Under the pieces are notes generated by a model. The model had not been told where the DNA came from, did no database searches, and saw nothing but the letters and a program-made list of their open reading frames with translations. The translations under genes and the position numbers were made by a program. Positions 53,320 to 64,000 of a DNA stretch of 64,000 bases are shown here, one piece after another (position 1 is the first letter of the stretch; the number at the start of each line of letters is the position of its first letter). Location of the stretch: contig JASAMV010009140.1 in the NCBI GenBank assembly GCA_030248065.1, forward strand, positions 1-64,000, in the 5' to 3' direction. Origin of the DNA: Rhynchonema sp. JSB1_4. Its lineage: Eukaryota; Nematoda; Chromadorea; Monhysterida; Xyalidae.

Positions 53320-54740
53320 TACTTAGTATAGTTCAAGGGGTGTGTGAACGCTGAAAAAGTGCCGTTTGGACAAACCGGTTGGGGTGATTGTAAAATGGTT
53401 AACGTGTGTTACCGAAGACACTTTCTTTTGTGATGGTCCGCAATGAAGGCGGCAACAGAGTACGATCACAAATGTATCTGCATGCCTAAGAAAATAGCGG
53501 AAAAAAGGCTAACTTAATAGAAACCGGCAATCAGCTCATAGAATCAGACCGCCAAGACCAAGTGACAAAATAAAAGCAAGGAGCATTCTATGAACTTGAC
53601 AGCAACGAGGACTTTGTGCTCCTTCATTCGCTTGCTTGAAGTGTAAATGACATCAAAAAGACAAAGGCTGTCTGTCACACACAAGCGCGCAACCGATTCA
53701 GGGTGCGTCGAATGACCTCGAAATGCACTCTCACGTGACAAGGGAACATGCATACGCAGGCTGTTTTTTATTGGTTGATACAAGTGTGTGTGCATGTGCA
53801 CAAGTTAATAAGATTAGATTATTGTTTACATTGTTGAGTTGTGCAAAAGGAAACGCTAGGAACGGATGCTTATCAATGTTAAAGTGGTGATGGGATTTAG
53901 ATTTCCGGTTGTTCATGTTCTTTTCAGAGCGCATCTTTATTTGGAGATAACAAAAGAAAGAAAGCAATTTTGTTGCGTGGTTGCGGGTGGGTTTGTTCAC
54001 ATTCTCAAGTTGAAAAAATAGTCGTTCATTCTTTCATACTCGTGGGAAAACATGAGTGTTTTTTTAATTAGAACGGCAGTTGAGTCGTTCTATGTTCAGT
54101 GGTGACCGACACGATCTATGTATTTGTTTATGTTTGCTTTTTATTAGTTTTGTGCCATCAACTGTTTTCTGGATTAAACGAAAAAAAACATTGAAAATAT
54201 GCACACGTCCAAAAACGCGCAACGTTATTCTTGACAGGTTGTAAAAATGTTTTCAATTTTTGTACTTCTGCAAACATGGCGGGTGTAAACATAATTGATA
54301 TTTTTATTGAGCCAAAATTAATTTAGTGACTGTTTATAATGGCAAAGACCAACGAAGGTTTTCGCGAGCCTTCATCAACTCTCAAAACAATCAAACGTCC
54401 AACTCATCACAAGAGCAATTGCGCAATGTGGATTTATACAGATCAGCGGTGCATGGTAGGTAAAAAAACATCGTCATAATAAAAAAGTTGGATGAGTCTG
54501 ATTGCAAAAATGTGGTGGCCGAATCACGGTCAAGGTATATGACGTGGGCGTGGTCACATCACAACCAATACCGTGGCAAAAAATGATACTTCATAATCAT
54601 GAATTTTAGTCAAAACACTTGAAACATTCACTGAAATGTTGGGGTGATCAGCTCATTTTTTTCAAAACCTTTCATTTGCTTTTCTCTAAAATAAACAGAA
54701 AATCGAAGATCACCTTAATTGCGGTCTTACGAACAAGTGT
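53320..54740. other. Gap between divergent BTB(-) and PLAT/TSP1(+) genes
   Basis: About 1.4 kb between two divergent start codons, so it should contain both promoters. AT-rich, with no TATA box I would call. No repeat family member recognised. Confidence 0.5.
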
Positions 54741-54748
54741 TGATCATC

Positions 54749-57700
54749 ATGACCACGTTGTGTCACGTGACCAGTGTGCTGTTGATGTTGTTGTTTGGCG
54801 CCGGCGCGAAAAGTTTTTACGGTAAATTGTCGATTTTTAAAGATTGACCACAACAAATTGTGAATACAACCAGTTTTCAAATCATGATGCTCCAACCCGG
54901 TGATCCTCCGTCACTTTTGTGTAGGAGATAGGCTTGATGATTATACATAGGGTTGAGGCTACGCATGTGGTTAGGCCTAGACCTAGGCTTTTACTTACAG
55001 TGTTACCTAGGGTTAGGCTAAGGTTGGTCGTCTATGCCTAAACACCGTGTCAACTTCAGGCTCTGTTTTCAGGCCTAGGCTTGGGCATACCACACCACAA
55101 ACGACAACGGGTGTATCTTCCACACAGCGAACCACATAAAACTTGGAAACTTTGTCGTTAATCGTGATTTTTAAAACATTTTTGAAATTTCCGTTTTGTC
55201 CTTGTTGTCTGTCATACTTGGGTAAAGGCCTTCCATTTCTTGGACTGATTTTGCAAATTTCACCTTATTCGGAGGCAAAAACCTAGGCATTATGACTTTT
55301 GGTGTAACTTCAGTAAAATCAGATGCCACGTGTGGGATGCCATTGATGTTTCAATTACATGCCACGTTTTCATGTGGTATAGGCGTGTTCAAATTTTGTC
55401 AGGTTTGAAACGTAACGTGCGACTAATTTGCCCAAAAAAGACCACTCAAACTCCGCCCACCGAGCAAGCGAGAGATAGAGAATAGTTGTTGGACTTGGTT
55501 GTGGGATTCATTCGATTTACGCTAAAGCCTAAGCCTGAGCTTGCTCATGCATTGGACTGTGCTTCAGCATGAGAAAGTAAGCGGAGTTATAGGATGGATT
55601 TATGGACGCAAATTAACCAAACGTGAAACGCACCGGCATCTCGATGTTTTCGGAAGTTGGATTTTCGCGGATTTTTTCTTTACTTCGCTGAAAAAAGTCT
55701 TCCTGGCCTGTTTATCGGAGACCAGAAACAAGAAACTCACTAATGTATCGTAGAGCAGACCCGAAAATCAGGGAAGCTCTTTTTCGTCATAGGTCAGCCA
55801 TACGCACAATTGTATATGAAACATCACCGATTGCACAGGTGGACAAGATTGTGCGACCGAGCTGAAGAAGGAATGCGGCTCGCTGGAATACAAATACAGA
55901 GTCGACATTCAAACAACGGACAAGGCGGGCGCAGGCACCGATTCGGGGGTTGGTCATACATGTTGGGAAAAGTTAGTCCAGTTGCCTTGAGAGAGAGAGA
56001 AAACGCAAATTGTGGATTTCCCAAAAGAAGTCACGGGTTTACTCAGGGTTTCGTCTAACCCTAAGGCTAAGCCAAATAGCACGAAAGCCCAGGCCCACGC
56101 CTAAGCCTGAAATAAGGGGAAGTCAATTTTGAAACTGGGCGAGGTACCTCTTCCCAAAATGAGGAAGTTCTCTGGATGACAGCAAAAAGGCCTGTCTGTA
56201 ATATGTCTTGTTACTCGCCCTCGGTTGGGAGCTGAAGAGAGGTATTCAATATCAAGTGTGGTGAAGGCAAAAAATTTGCCCCCCCCTTTGCTAAAAGCTA
56301 TGGATCCGCCACTTGGTATAACACATATCAAACTTGTCGGTCAGCCCGTTCTTGTCGGATTCCCGAAGTATATGCATATATGTATCTCGATGGTCACACG
56401 AAAAGGTTTATAGTAATGACGTCAAATCTTTTCTTCAAACCACATGTTGAATTTCTCGCGCTCATTTGGGGATCGTGTATTATTGCTTGATTTGACGAAA
56501 AGATTTCACGCCATGATTTGACGACAAAACTATATTAGCCCATGTAGGTGTACATCCAACTGCGTGGCGAAACGGCCTCCGGCCAGATTGTTGACGGCAA
56601 AGAGTGGCGACTGCAGGGTTATGAAGAGGATGGGGCGACCATAGAGGGCAATAGACAGGCCGATACCGTCAACAACGAGCAGTACCCGAATGATGCGTTT
56701 GAAAGATGTACAGGACGTTTATGATTTTTTTTACTTTGTTCAGTGCCCGTCACTCGCATCACATGTTTTGGACCCGCTGTTTTGTCCGTGAGGTGTTCAT
56801 TGGGGCATTTGAGTTGGATGTCAATTCCACTGCCTTGGTCATGTGACTATTTTGATTTGGATTAAGATATTCTCATTTATTCATGCACTTTAGACCACTT
56901 TGAGTTCAAGTGTTCAGACCGCATCTGGCGGCCGATCTTCCCGACGGGCGAGACGGGCGAGAGGGGCGAGAAGGGGCGAATTACGGGCGAATTACGGGCG
57001 CACGTAAAGTATAGCATCGCCCGTATTACAAAGTTGCTTTCAACTTGTAACGGATGCAACATGAGACACATCGCCCCTAATCTCAGTTTAGGGTAGGGTG
57101 GCCCAAAAGTTTGCACACTGCGCGACCGTTATACAGTGTGGGTCTTATTTCACCGATGTGTATGATGCATACGGATACACAACAAAGGACAATCAGCTTC
57201 CTGTTAATGTGTTCATTCATTGTGATAAACTTGTGTTCATACTATAGTTATGCGGATATTCATACAGACTTGACCCGAAACATACAAATGAAAGGATCGT
57301 GCACCATTTGATTATTCACAAGTTCGCAGCGAAAGCACAAAAATTGAGCGACAAAGGAAAAGTCGGGAAGAAGAACAGCAAAAAAACGTAACGGACCAGC
57401 CACAAATTATGTTTTCACTTTAGTGCAGCCTGTATTACATTGAAATGAAAAGACCGCGCACAATTTAATCATTCATAAAAACACCGAGATGGACCACAAA
57501 TTTCAGCGACAAAGAAAAAGTCAGCCTGAAAAAAGAACCGTAGCAAAGAACAAACTGTGGAGTTCATTTAAATCTCTGTGTTATGTACATACAAATTAAT
57601 GATGGCGCACAATTTGATAATTGGTGAGATCAGCGACAAGGGACAAAAAATTGAGCGACAAACAAAAAGTCACGATGAAAAATGTAGCGAAAAGACGCGT

Positions 57701-60700
57701 AAAAACAGAAAACATACAAATTATCGTTCTCAATTATTAATCTCATCGTATTAATCACACATACCTTTTACGGTGACATGGATGGGTCGTAGTCTTCCGA
57801 CGGCCTACCGTTGTGTTCCTCATCGATGCTCAGCGGTTCGACGTATTTGCGATAATCGCAGCCGAATATGTTGAACAGCTGCCGCAGCACTTTTCGTTTC
57901 TCGCTTGCGTTCGAGTTTCGGATGTACTCCGCGGTGGCGTCGTGCATGTGCACCCATTTGTATCTGTCGCCCTGCTCTCCGTCATCCAGCAGGTGTACGT
58001 ACGGGTATCTAAATTCAATTCCCATTTATTTTACGTCGACTTATCTTTTACTATGTGAAATCATCATATTCCGTACCTTTTGAACACACATTCGTTGTTG
58101 CAATGCACCAACTGCAGCGTGTGATGCCATTCGCCGTTCTTGATCGTGCTTTCTTGTGTCACGAAGAACCATCGGTGTTCTCCTTTCTTCGGCGGCTTGT
58201 CCATGTTGCGCACTGTAGTATCGGTTTCAGCACACAACCGGCATGCGCAGCCATTACGCTCCAGTGCCCTAATACATCCTGTAAAAGGCGTGTGAAATAT
58301 TGAACCATTTTGGTCGTCCAGTTCAAATCCACAGAAGAAATTCAACTGTTTGCAGCAAGAAAACCTGTCTGCTGCGCACATGACTCATACAACGGTGCGC
58401 TGCATGGGTCCCCAAGGACGAAGATTTCACAACTCGAAATGCACAACAATTGATTTTGTCACGTTCACAGACCAACGTACAAAAATGTGTACCTCTAACG
58501 AACTGTTACGCTTTTGCATATGTAAATGCGCTAATGTGTACTAACAAGTAATTGGGAGCCGTGAAACATCAGTTTTGCAACAACCGTTACCATTGCATCA
58601 CAATTTGACGCCGCCTATCCTTAAGCGTGGTGCATTACTTATTGGACACATTTCTCGCCCCTTCGCCCCTAATTTTTTTCGCCCCTTCTCGCCCCTCTCG
58701 CCCGTCTCGCCCGTCGGGAAGATCGGCCATCTGGCCCGTCTGTGGAAACAGACCACACTACAGTTGGTATACAAGTATACACACACATTTTTGTGGCCTC
58801 AGAAGACCTCCACCCTGGCTGGTAAAGTTAAGTGGCATCAGTACTAATTCTCGAAATATGTGGACCGATCACAAAGTTTGTAAATGTTAGGTATACATAC
58901 GTGCTGTTCGTTGTGTTTCTAAAATTTCACATCCTGCCTAGAAAGTTTCTAGGCAGAACGTGAAATTTCGTGCGCGCGTTTCTTGCAGACAACTGCGACA
59001 CATTCGTCTTGTGCGAACCGAAATTTCTCGGCAACGTGTATCACTTGACCATTGCGCTCGACCACGATACTGGACCCGGAAATGTACATACATATGTTGT
59101 TGTTATTGGACTTTTAAGTTAACGTTGAACTTAACATTAATTAACATTTACATTAACATTGTTAATTAACATTAACATTATACTAATTTTTGATTAAAGT
59201 AATTGGAAAGTAGAAAGCGTAAGTAGGGACCCTACAGATGCTTTTATTCTGCGATTTTTTGTGTCCAGGGCAGAAACACTGATGGCACAAATTTCTGCAA
59301 GCGCATTGACATTCTTGAGCTGAGCTGAGCAACTTTTATGCTGGTCGCAATTAGGTACATAGCGTACAGTGTAGTCAGCAAATCGAATCATCGTCAATGG
59401 AACCACGTCACTTGACGAAAACAATTCTGGTCCAATCATACTGAGCTTGGCTTGATCACATCTCAGTTGAACAATTGCTTATTGCAGAGTTACGCATGGG
59501 ACTTCGACACCCTCAACGTCACTTCACTGATGCCAACGGTGCCGAAGACATTCGCTTTCGCCATCTTTGGATGGTGGTCGCTGCAGATCGAGTCGAATAA
59601 AGGAAGAGAGTTGGGATGGATTTTTCTGCGTTTTTGAAAAGTTATTCGGATGAAATTCGCGAAACATGGTTGAGTGGAAAGTTGAGAGTTATGGGTGGAA
59701 GCAGACACAGTGTTCGCATGATGTTTCACCGCTACCGCATCCATTCCACCCCTGCATCGTGAATTCCATATCCCATCTCCGGGTGAGGAACTGATGGATT
59801 CAGCACACCAGTCTGCGGTTAGGTGTAGTAATTCAGGTCAAGGTCCACTTAGTTCAGGTTTATTTTGGTGATCGATCGGTCCCGCAAACCTGAGCTATCA
59901 TCAAAATGATATCGTTATGCTCGCCGTCAAACTGGGTGATTGGATGGATCTGTTTTGGTTAAGTGCGAATTTTGCATTAAGGATGTTTAATAATGTTTAA
60001 GGATAAGAGATTTATTGGAGCCACTATATGTCGCAGTTTGACCAGCACAACAGCCGTTCATTTTAGGCCTCCATACGGGAACAACTTTTAGGCTGGTCGC
60101 AATTAGTGGGCATCAGTAAAATTTCTTGTGCAAAAATCACACGTGCTCAAGACAGGCCGAACCGATCTGATCACCAAGTTATTTGATATCGCTCTTATGT
60201 TCAGAAGCACGTGCGTAGTTAAGGTTATGTCCCAAGCCTGCCTGTCATCGCAAAATTTTAATCCTTGACCCCTACCGAGGACTGTATGAAACATCATAAT
60301 TGCAGCGGATGGCTGAGCTTGGCCGGTTGGAGCAAAAACGGATTCAATGGCAAAGCCAGCACCTTCACAACACCCAACTACACCTGCTACTACCAACACT
60401 GGAGCGAATGGGGTACGATGATACACCTATGTTTTCTAGATTGCGGTAGGTGTTCCTTGTTCAATGAGGCCACTTTACGCACAAGCTGTTTCACACACAC
60501 GCGTGCTACGCATAGATAGACATGGCTAGGTGCTGAGGTTTTTTTAATGTCGCATAAAAACCAATATTTTTGTGACAAGCCGAAATCAAACCCAAGCCAA
60601 ATTCGACTTCGACCTTTTCCCCGAATCCGGATGCCTATCTCTGTATTATTTTAGAGTGCACAACGCAGTACAAGTGCGGGAAGGGCAGACAGATGCGCCA

Positions 60701-62849
60701 TCGTGTTGTGGTCGGCTATATTTGTTTGACTGACTGGGTGCCGCTGGAATGGGCCATTAGTGAGGGTGAGGCACAACAATGCGAAGGACAACCGTGCCCG
60801 GCGAAAAGTGAGCTTATTGGTTTTACCCCGTATCTTTAAAAAATTCATTTGCCACACACACACACACACAACGAAGACTTTGGTTGGAGTCAAGCTTGGT
60901 GAGCGGATCGGTTCTTATTTGATTTTTTGAATGAGTACCATGTCGTGGTTTACACGTCGTCACTAGTTTCGTCGACCAGGGTGAAAAGTTGTTCACACGC
61001 AACTGCTGCCTGGGCGCAACTGTTTACGCTGTGCCAAACTAGGGCCCTAGACCACGGATATATTCGGTCAAAGCACCTGGGCCAAATCCGAGTTTAGCTC
61101 ACTCTGCTGCTTTGCAGTTGAGAAGTACGAGCTCGAGTTCCAATACAAGCTGCTTGACAGGGCCAAGTCGCCGGCCGAGCAAATCTGGGAGACCGCGCCG
61201 ATTCTTCGATCAGGCACCGTTCGGCTGGTTGGGGTTGGTGAAATTCGAAATTGTTGGCAATTTTTCAAGATTTCGTCAGAATTCGAATTTGTGACTCACG
61301 TGCGGACCCGGAATTTCGGAAACTACGTCAATTTTTTAGTCCGGGCGTTTTGGACCCGAGGAATATATTAGCCCGTCAAATGAGGGTCCAAAGAATTGGG
61401 CCCTGCGATTTCGTGCACCCAAATGTACTGACCAGGCGGGCATAACTTGGTCAGCAATAATTTAAAAGACTTCAAGTTCAATAGAGTGCAATGTTTGGTG
61501 GTGCGACTTTTACCCCATATTTTTCTAGCTCGCGCCCACAAAATATGCGTGTCCGTCGTGCCCATTTTCGGATTTCCCGTGTCCGAAAACCCCAGTTGCC
61601 CAATTTTTGGCCGATTTTGAGGTCTTTCGTACCAGTTTTCCACACGTCATCCTTATCCTGGCGTAGCTACTTTTGGACCACCCCATATTATGTCAGACAC
61701 GCTCTTTAATTGCGGCGATGACCAGTAAAATGAGTGTTCGCATCATTTCGCTCCGATGTTTCACAGTCAAACCTTATCATTCGGCCATTCTGACCGACAT
61801 AGGATATTTGCCTGACAAATTTGACTGACAACTATACTGCCAACAGAGCGCCGCATCAACGACGGACATGCGAATCGAGCCGACGTTGAGCGGTCCGCAT
61901 CGATGTGCGCTGACGAACGAAGACTACTGGCAACGATTGCGTTGCAACTTCACGTCCTTGGAGCATCTAGGCAATATCACACAGGTCGTCGTCACGTACG
62001 ATGTTGACCCCGAACTGTCGCCGAAACTTTGTGAGTTCAGCTGGCTGACTGGCTGATGTTTCATTTTGTTTCGATATTAATGCGGGTCGTATGTGGGCAA
62101 ACATATGGGTTGAACTGAACGTGTATATGCGGCATCGAAATTGGTGATTTGATCGGGCGAGGGTTTTGTATATGCCCTGGTCCACCAATCTGATTTTGGA
62201 ACGATTTCGGGTTGAGTCCAGCACAACGTAAAAGCGCAGACCATTACCTCACCATATCACCACTTGCCCAATAAAACGATCAGAACTCTAGACATATCTC
62301 TGATTCATTTAATCAGACTGGTGGATCACCAACATCGAGATTCGCTCCAACGGCATTATCGAGCAAAATTTCAGGGACCTTCAGAATATCAGGTACGAAC
62401 TTTCGTGCGGCGTTTCAAATGTTCCGTTCATTTATATCTCATATGTACCTTGTTTCATATATTTCATTGTTTTACAGTTGGCACGAATCCACTTCACCCG
62501 ATCCACCATTCACAACGTCCAAAACTCTGACACTGGTGCAGGCGTGCGAAAGTATCACATGGACAACCTGGTCGTGTGAACCGAGGTGATGTTTCACAAG
62601 GACTTCATTGGAAAAACACACAAATGCCAAAAACGACTTGCGCATATTGTAGCCTGATCCGTCAAGGCAGCAGCGCCGACCCGTTCTGTGGCAAGTACGT
62701 CTGGGGCTATCGCATGCGATTCCGCGGTCTGATATCGTGCGACGAAAAGCTGTACAACGCCTTGTATCCCCACACAACCGAAGTGTGGAATGAGCCACGC
62801 ACGGATGGCAAAACATGGCAGCCGAAATGGTGCACCTTGAACTGTCCAG
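54749..62849 (+). CDS. Secreted PLAT + TSP1-like modular protein (3' end off window)
   Basis: Exons 54749-54821, 55839-55948, 56548-56707, 58989-59083, 59488-59609, 60306-60412, 60655-60807, 61118-61227, 61847-62030, 62317-62392, 62478-62585, 62653-62849; phases agree throughout, giving about 498 residues. Exon 1 is a signal peptide (CHVTSVLLMLLFGAGA). Module 1: a PLAT/LH2 domain (YKYRVDIQTTDKAGAGTDSG, VYIQLRGE, NAFER-like NDAFER, LTIALDHDTGPGNSYAWDFD) then a TSP1-like repeat (HWSEWECTTQYKCGKGRQMR to CEGQPC). Module 2 repeats the order in diverged form (YELEFQYKLLDRAKSP, GNITQVVVTYDVDPE, then ITWTTWSCEP, KYVWGYRMRFRG, WCTLNCP). PLAT binds lipids or proteins and TSP1 repeats are extracellular adhesion modules. 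The pairing in tandem is unfamiliar to me. The last exon ends in phase 1, so more exons should follow to the right. Confidence 0.8.
56410..56540. repeat. MITE-like element, family E (copy 5)
   Basis: Ends ACAAAACTATATTAGCC only 7 bases before the exon at 56548, so the element supplies almost the whole 3' splice region of that PLAT exon. Confidence 0.82.
56915..57003 (+). repeat. GGGCGA-rich inverted repeat, left arm
   Basis: Contains GCCGATCTTCCCGACGGGCG followed by repeated GGGCGAGA units. The same string recurs inverted at 58655-58740. The shared core is about 50 bases. Confidence 0.75.
57768..58204 (-). CDS. Small nested gene, function unknown
   Basis: Two exons (58077-58204 from an ATG, and 57768-58008) join in phase 2 to give 122 residues, starting MDKPPKKGEHRWFFVTQEST. 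The exon is open further upstream to an acceptor at 58278 (with cysteines CACRLC), so the true start may be earlier. The sequence is charged and rich in aromatic residues (VHLLDDGEQGDRYKWVHMHD, LRQLFNIFGCDYRKYVEPLS), with an acidic tail. No membrane segment or signal peptide. I recognise no family. It lies inside the intron 56708-58988 of the secreted PLAT gene on the opposite strand and between two GGGCGA-rich inverted repeats. Confidence 0.65.
58655..58740 (-). repeat. GGGCGA-rich inverted repeat, right arm
   Basis: Reverse complement matches the left arm at 56915-57003, including CGATCTTCCCGACGGGCGAG. The two arms enclose about 1.7 kb with the nested minus-strand gene. Confidence 0.75.
58920..58968. 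repeat. 49-bp near-perfect hairpin
   Basis: AAATTTCACATCCTGCCTAG and CTAGGCAGAACGTGAAATTT are complementary with two or three mismatches, 20 bases before the exon at 58989. Confidence 0.8.
60040..60112. repeat. MITE-like palindrome, family B
   Basis: AGTTTGACCAGCACAACAG and the inverse partner TTTTAGGCTGGTCGCAATTA. Intron of the PLAT/TSP1 gene. Confidence 0.6.
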
Positions 62850-62887
62850 GTATACACCCGTGTTACCAATTACTCTTCGTCCTCGCT

Positions 62888-63190
62888 AGTAGCGCGTTGA
62901 GGCACGTTCTTGGGATCTTTGTTCTCCAACTCGATATAAATAGAATGATAGCACAAATACAATCCGACCACTTAATAAATGTGGAAAGTACCCGTTATTG
63001 GTGGTAAAAGAGAGTAAAATGCTGCTTTATTCGGTGGAAATTCCTTCCGCAAAGGGGGAAGAAGTAGGAAGCGTAGATTCTATTGTATTGTGTATAATTT
63101 ATGAAGTGGTCGGATTGTATTTGTGTGATCATTCTATTTACATCGAATTGGAAGAATAAAGATCCCAAGAACGTGCCTCAACGCGCTACT
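62888..63190. repeat. 303-bp inverted repeat
   Basis: Arms of about 90 bases: AGTAGCGCGTTGAGGCACGT and CGTGCCTCAACGCGCTACT, with TACAATCCGACCACTT / AAGTGGTCGGATTGTA at the inner ends. It lies downstream of the last PLAT/TSP1 exon seen. Confidence 0.85.
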
Positions 63191-63861
63191 CTATGTAAAT
63201 CGCGTTGTGACCTTTCAAAAGAACCATCGGCATAAGCGGTCAGATCGCAGATAAAATTATGTCTCCCTCTGCGTTTCAGATACGGAGATTACACCAACGT
63301 AGCGAAGAAACCTCGTGTTTCAAGTATGAATGAAAGGAATCGTGTTACTATTGTTCAGCAGATAACAGTTTTAGCCGATATCGCGTTTTAATTACCGTTA
63401 TCACATTAGAGTCGGTCTTTTTCTTGCTGTTTGTGTTTTGGATGCAGACAATATTGCAGATTTTACGTGACGCTTTCCTTATCTCTTTTACTCTTTATAC
63501 GCGAGAATAAAAACTGGATTTTTATACTTTAAGTGATCACCTTCATCATAAGGTCCTGTAATTTGATGCTTGACTGTGTGCCAATGCCGTATGAACACGA
63601 CCGCATCGCTAATCCTTTGACACATGAGTGTCGCAACCCACTGCTCATAAAAATTTCAATTGCAGCGCATTTTGGTGTCACTACGAAAGCCCTAATCCGA
63701 TCCGCCAAACGTCTTCTTGGGTGTTGCAGCTTTATGAAACATAAAGACATCGAAACCTACGCCAGAATCACGTTGGGGTTTGCTGGGCCTGCAGGAACGA
63801 TACGATGCCACATACATGTAATGTAACGCATAGATGACGTTGACCATTCATAAAAAACAGT

Positions 63862-64000
63862 GGCAGATGTTCTGTGGTTCGCCTCCGTCAATTCTGATGA
63901 AGCGATGCACGTTGAGCTTCCATCAGGATTAGTCAGTCAATTTTTCATGCCGGTTGACAAACAAGGCAGACCACGTGTGCGAGCCTTGTGCTTGTGCACA
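63862..64000 (+). CDS. Possible further exon at right edge
   Basis: After an AAAAAACAG acceptor-like site the frame is open to the end of the window (ADVLWFASVNSDEAMHVELP, then VDKQGRPRVRALCLCT). A phase-1 entry would suit the preceding PLAT-gene exon, but there is no clear domain match. Confidence 0.3.

Noticed and set aside
63533..63826. 97-codon plus-strand open frame near the right edge.
   Set aside because: Opens with GTG rather than ATG, no splice-consistent link to the PLAT gene and no recognisable domain; not enough to call.

Overview
The window is nuclear DNA from an intron-rich invertebrate animal. I infer this from long multi-exon genes with GT-AG introns (40 bp to a few kb), metazoan protein families (Furry, ABRA/Costars, BTB-BACK, PLAT and TSP1-like secreted modules) and very many small inverted-repeat elements. 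I cannot assign a phylum. No bacterial, organellar or viral gene was recognised.

Layout. (1) 0.2-31.4 kb, minus strand: one giant gene, a Furry (FRY / SAX-2 / Mor2) homologue. I could join 56 coding exons with every splice phase matching, giving about 2,660 residues. The gene runs off the left edge, so its C-terminal part is missing. (2) 31.6-38.3 kb: no gene seen. This block is full of nested direct and inverted repeats, G-runs and a unit containing TGTTGACGATAGATAGAT. (3) 38.4-38.85 kb: a broken duplicate of an exon from the BTB gene further right. (4) 39.4-40.2 kb, plus: a three-exon small secreted cysteine-containing protein. (5) 42.1-45.3 kb, plus: a BTB/BACK-like protein of about 327 aa. 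(6) 45.7-48.4 kb, minus: an ABRA/Costars-domain protein with two equal-length, frame-incompatible alternative exons. (7) 49.4-53.3 kb, minus: a second BTB/BACK protein (375 aa). (8) 54.7-62.8 kb and beyond, plus: a secreted protein with a signal-peptide exon, a PLAT domain plus TSP1-like repeat, and then a diverged second copy of the same module. (9) 57.8-58.2 kb, minus: a small two-exon gene nested in an intron of gene 8 and bracketed by GGGCGA-rich inverted repeats.

The genes do not form a pathway. Furry is a scaffold for NDR/LATS-type kinases that shapes cell polarity and neurites, and ABRA/Costars proteins act on actin and Rho signalling, so both are cytoskeletal, but nothing in the sequence links them. 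The most unusual signals are an 11-mer, TGATGTTTCAC, found 12 times exactly and repeatedly at or near splice sites; the mutually exclusive Costars exons; and the tandem PLAT-TSP1 module with partly conserved intron phases. All exon models come from reading the sequence and from family knowledge; no alignment or transcript data were available.
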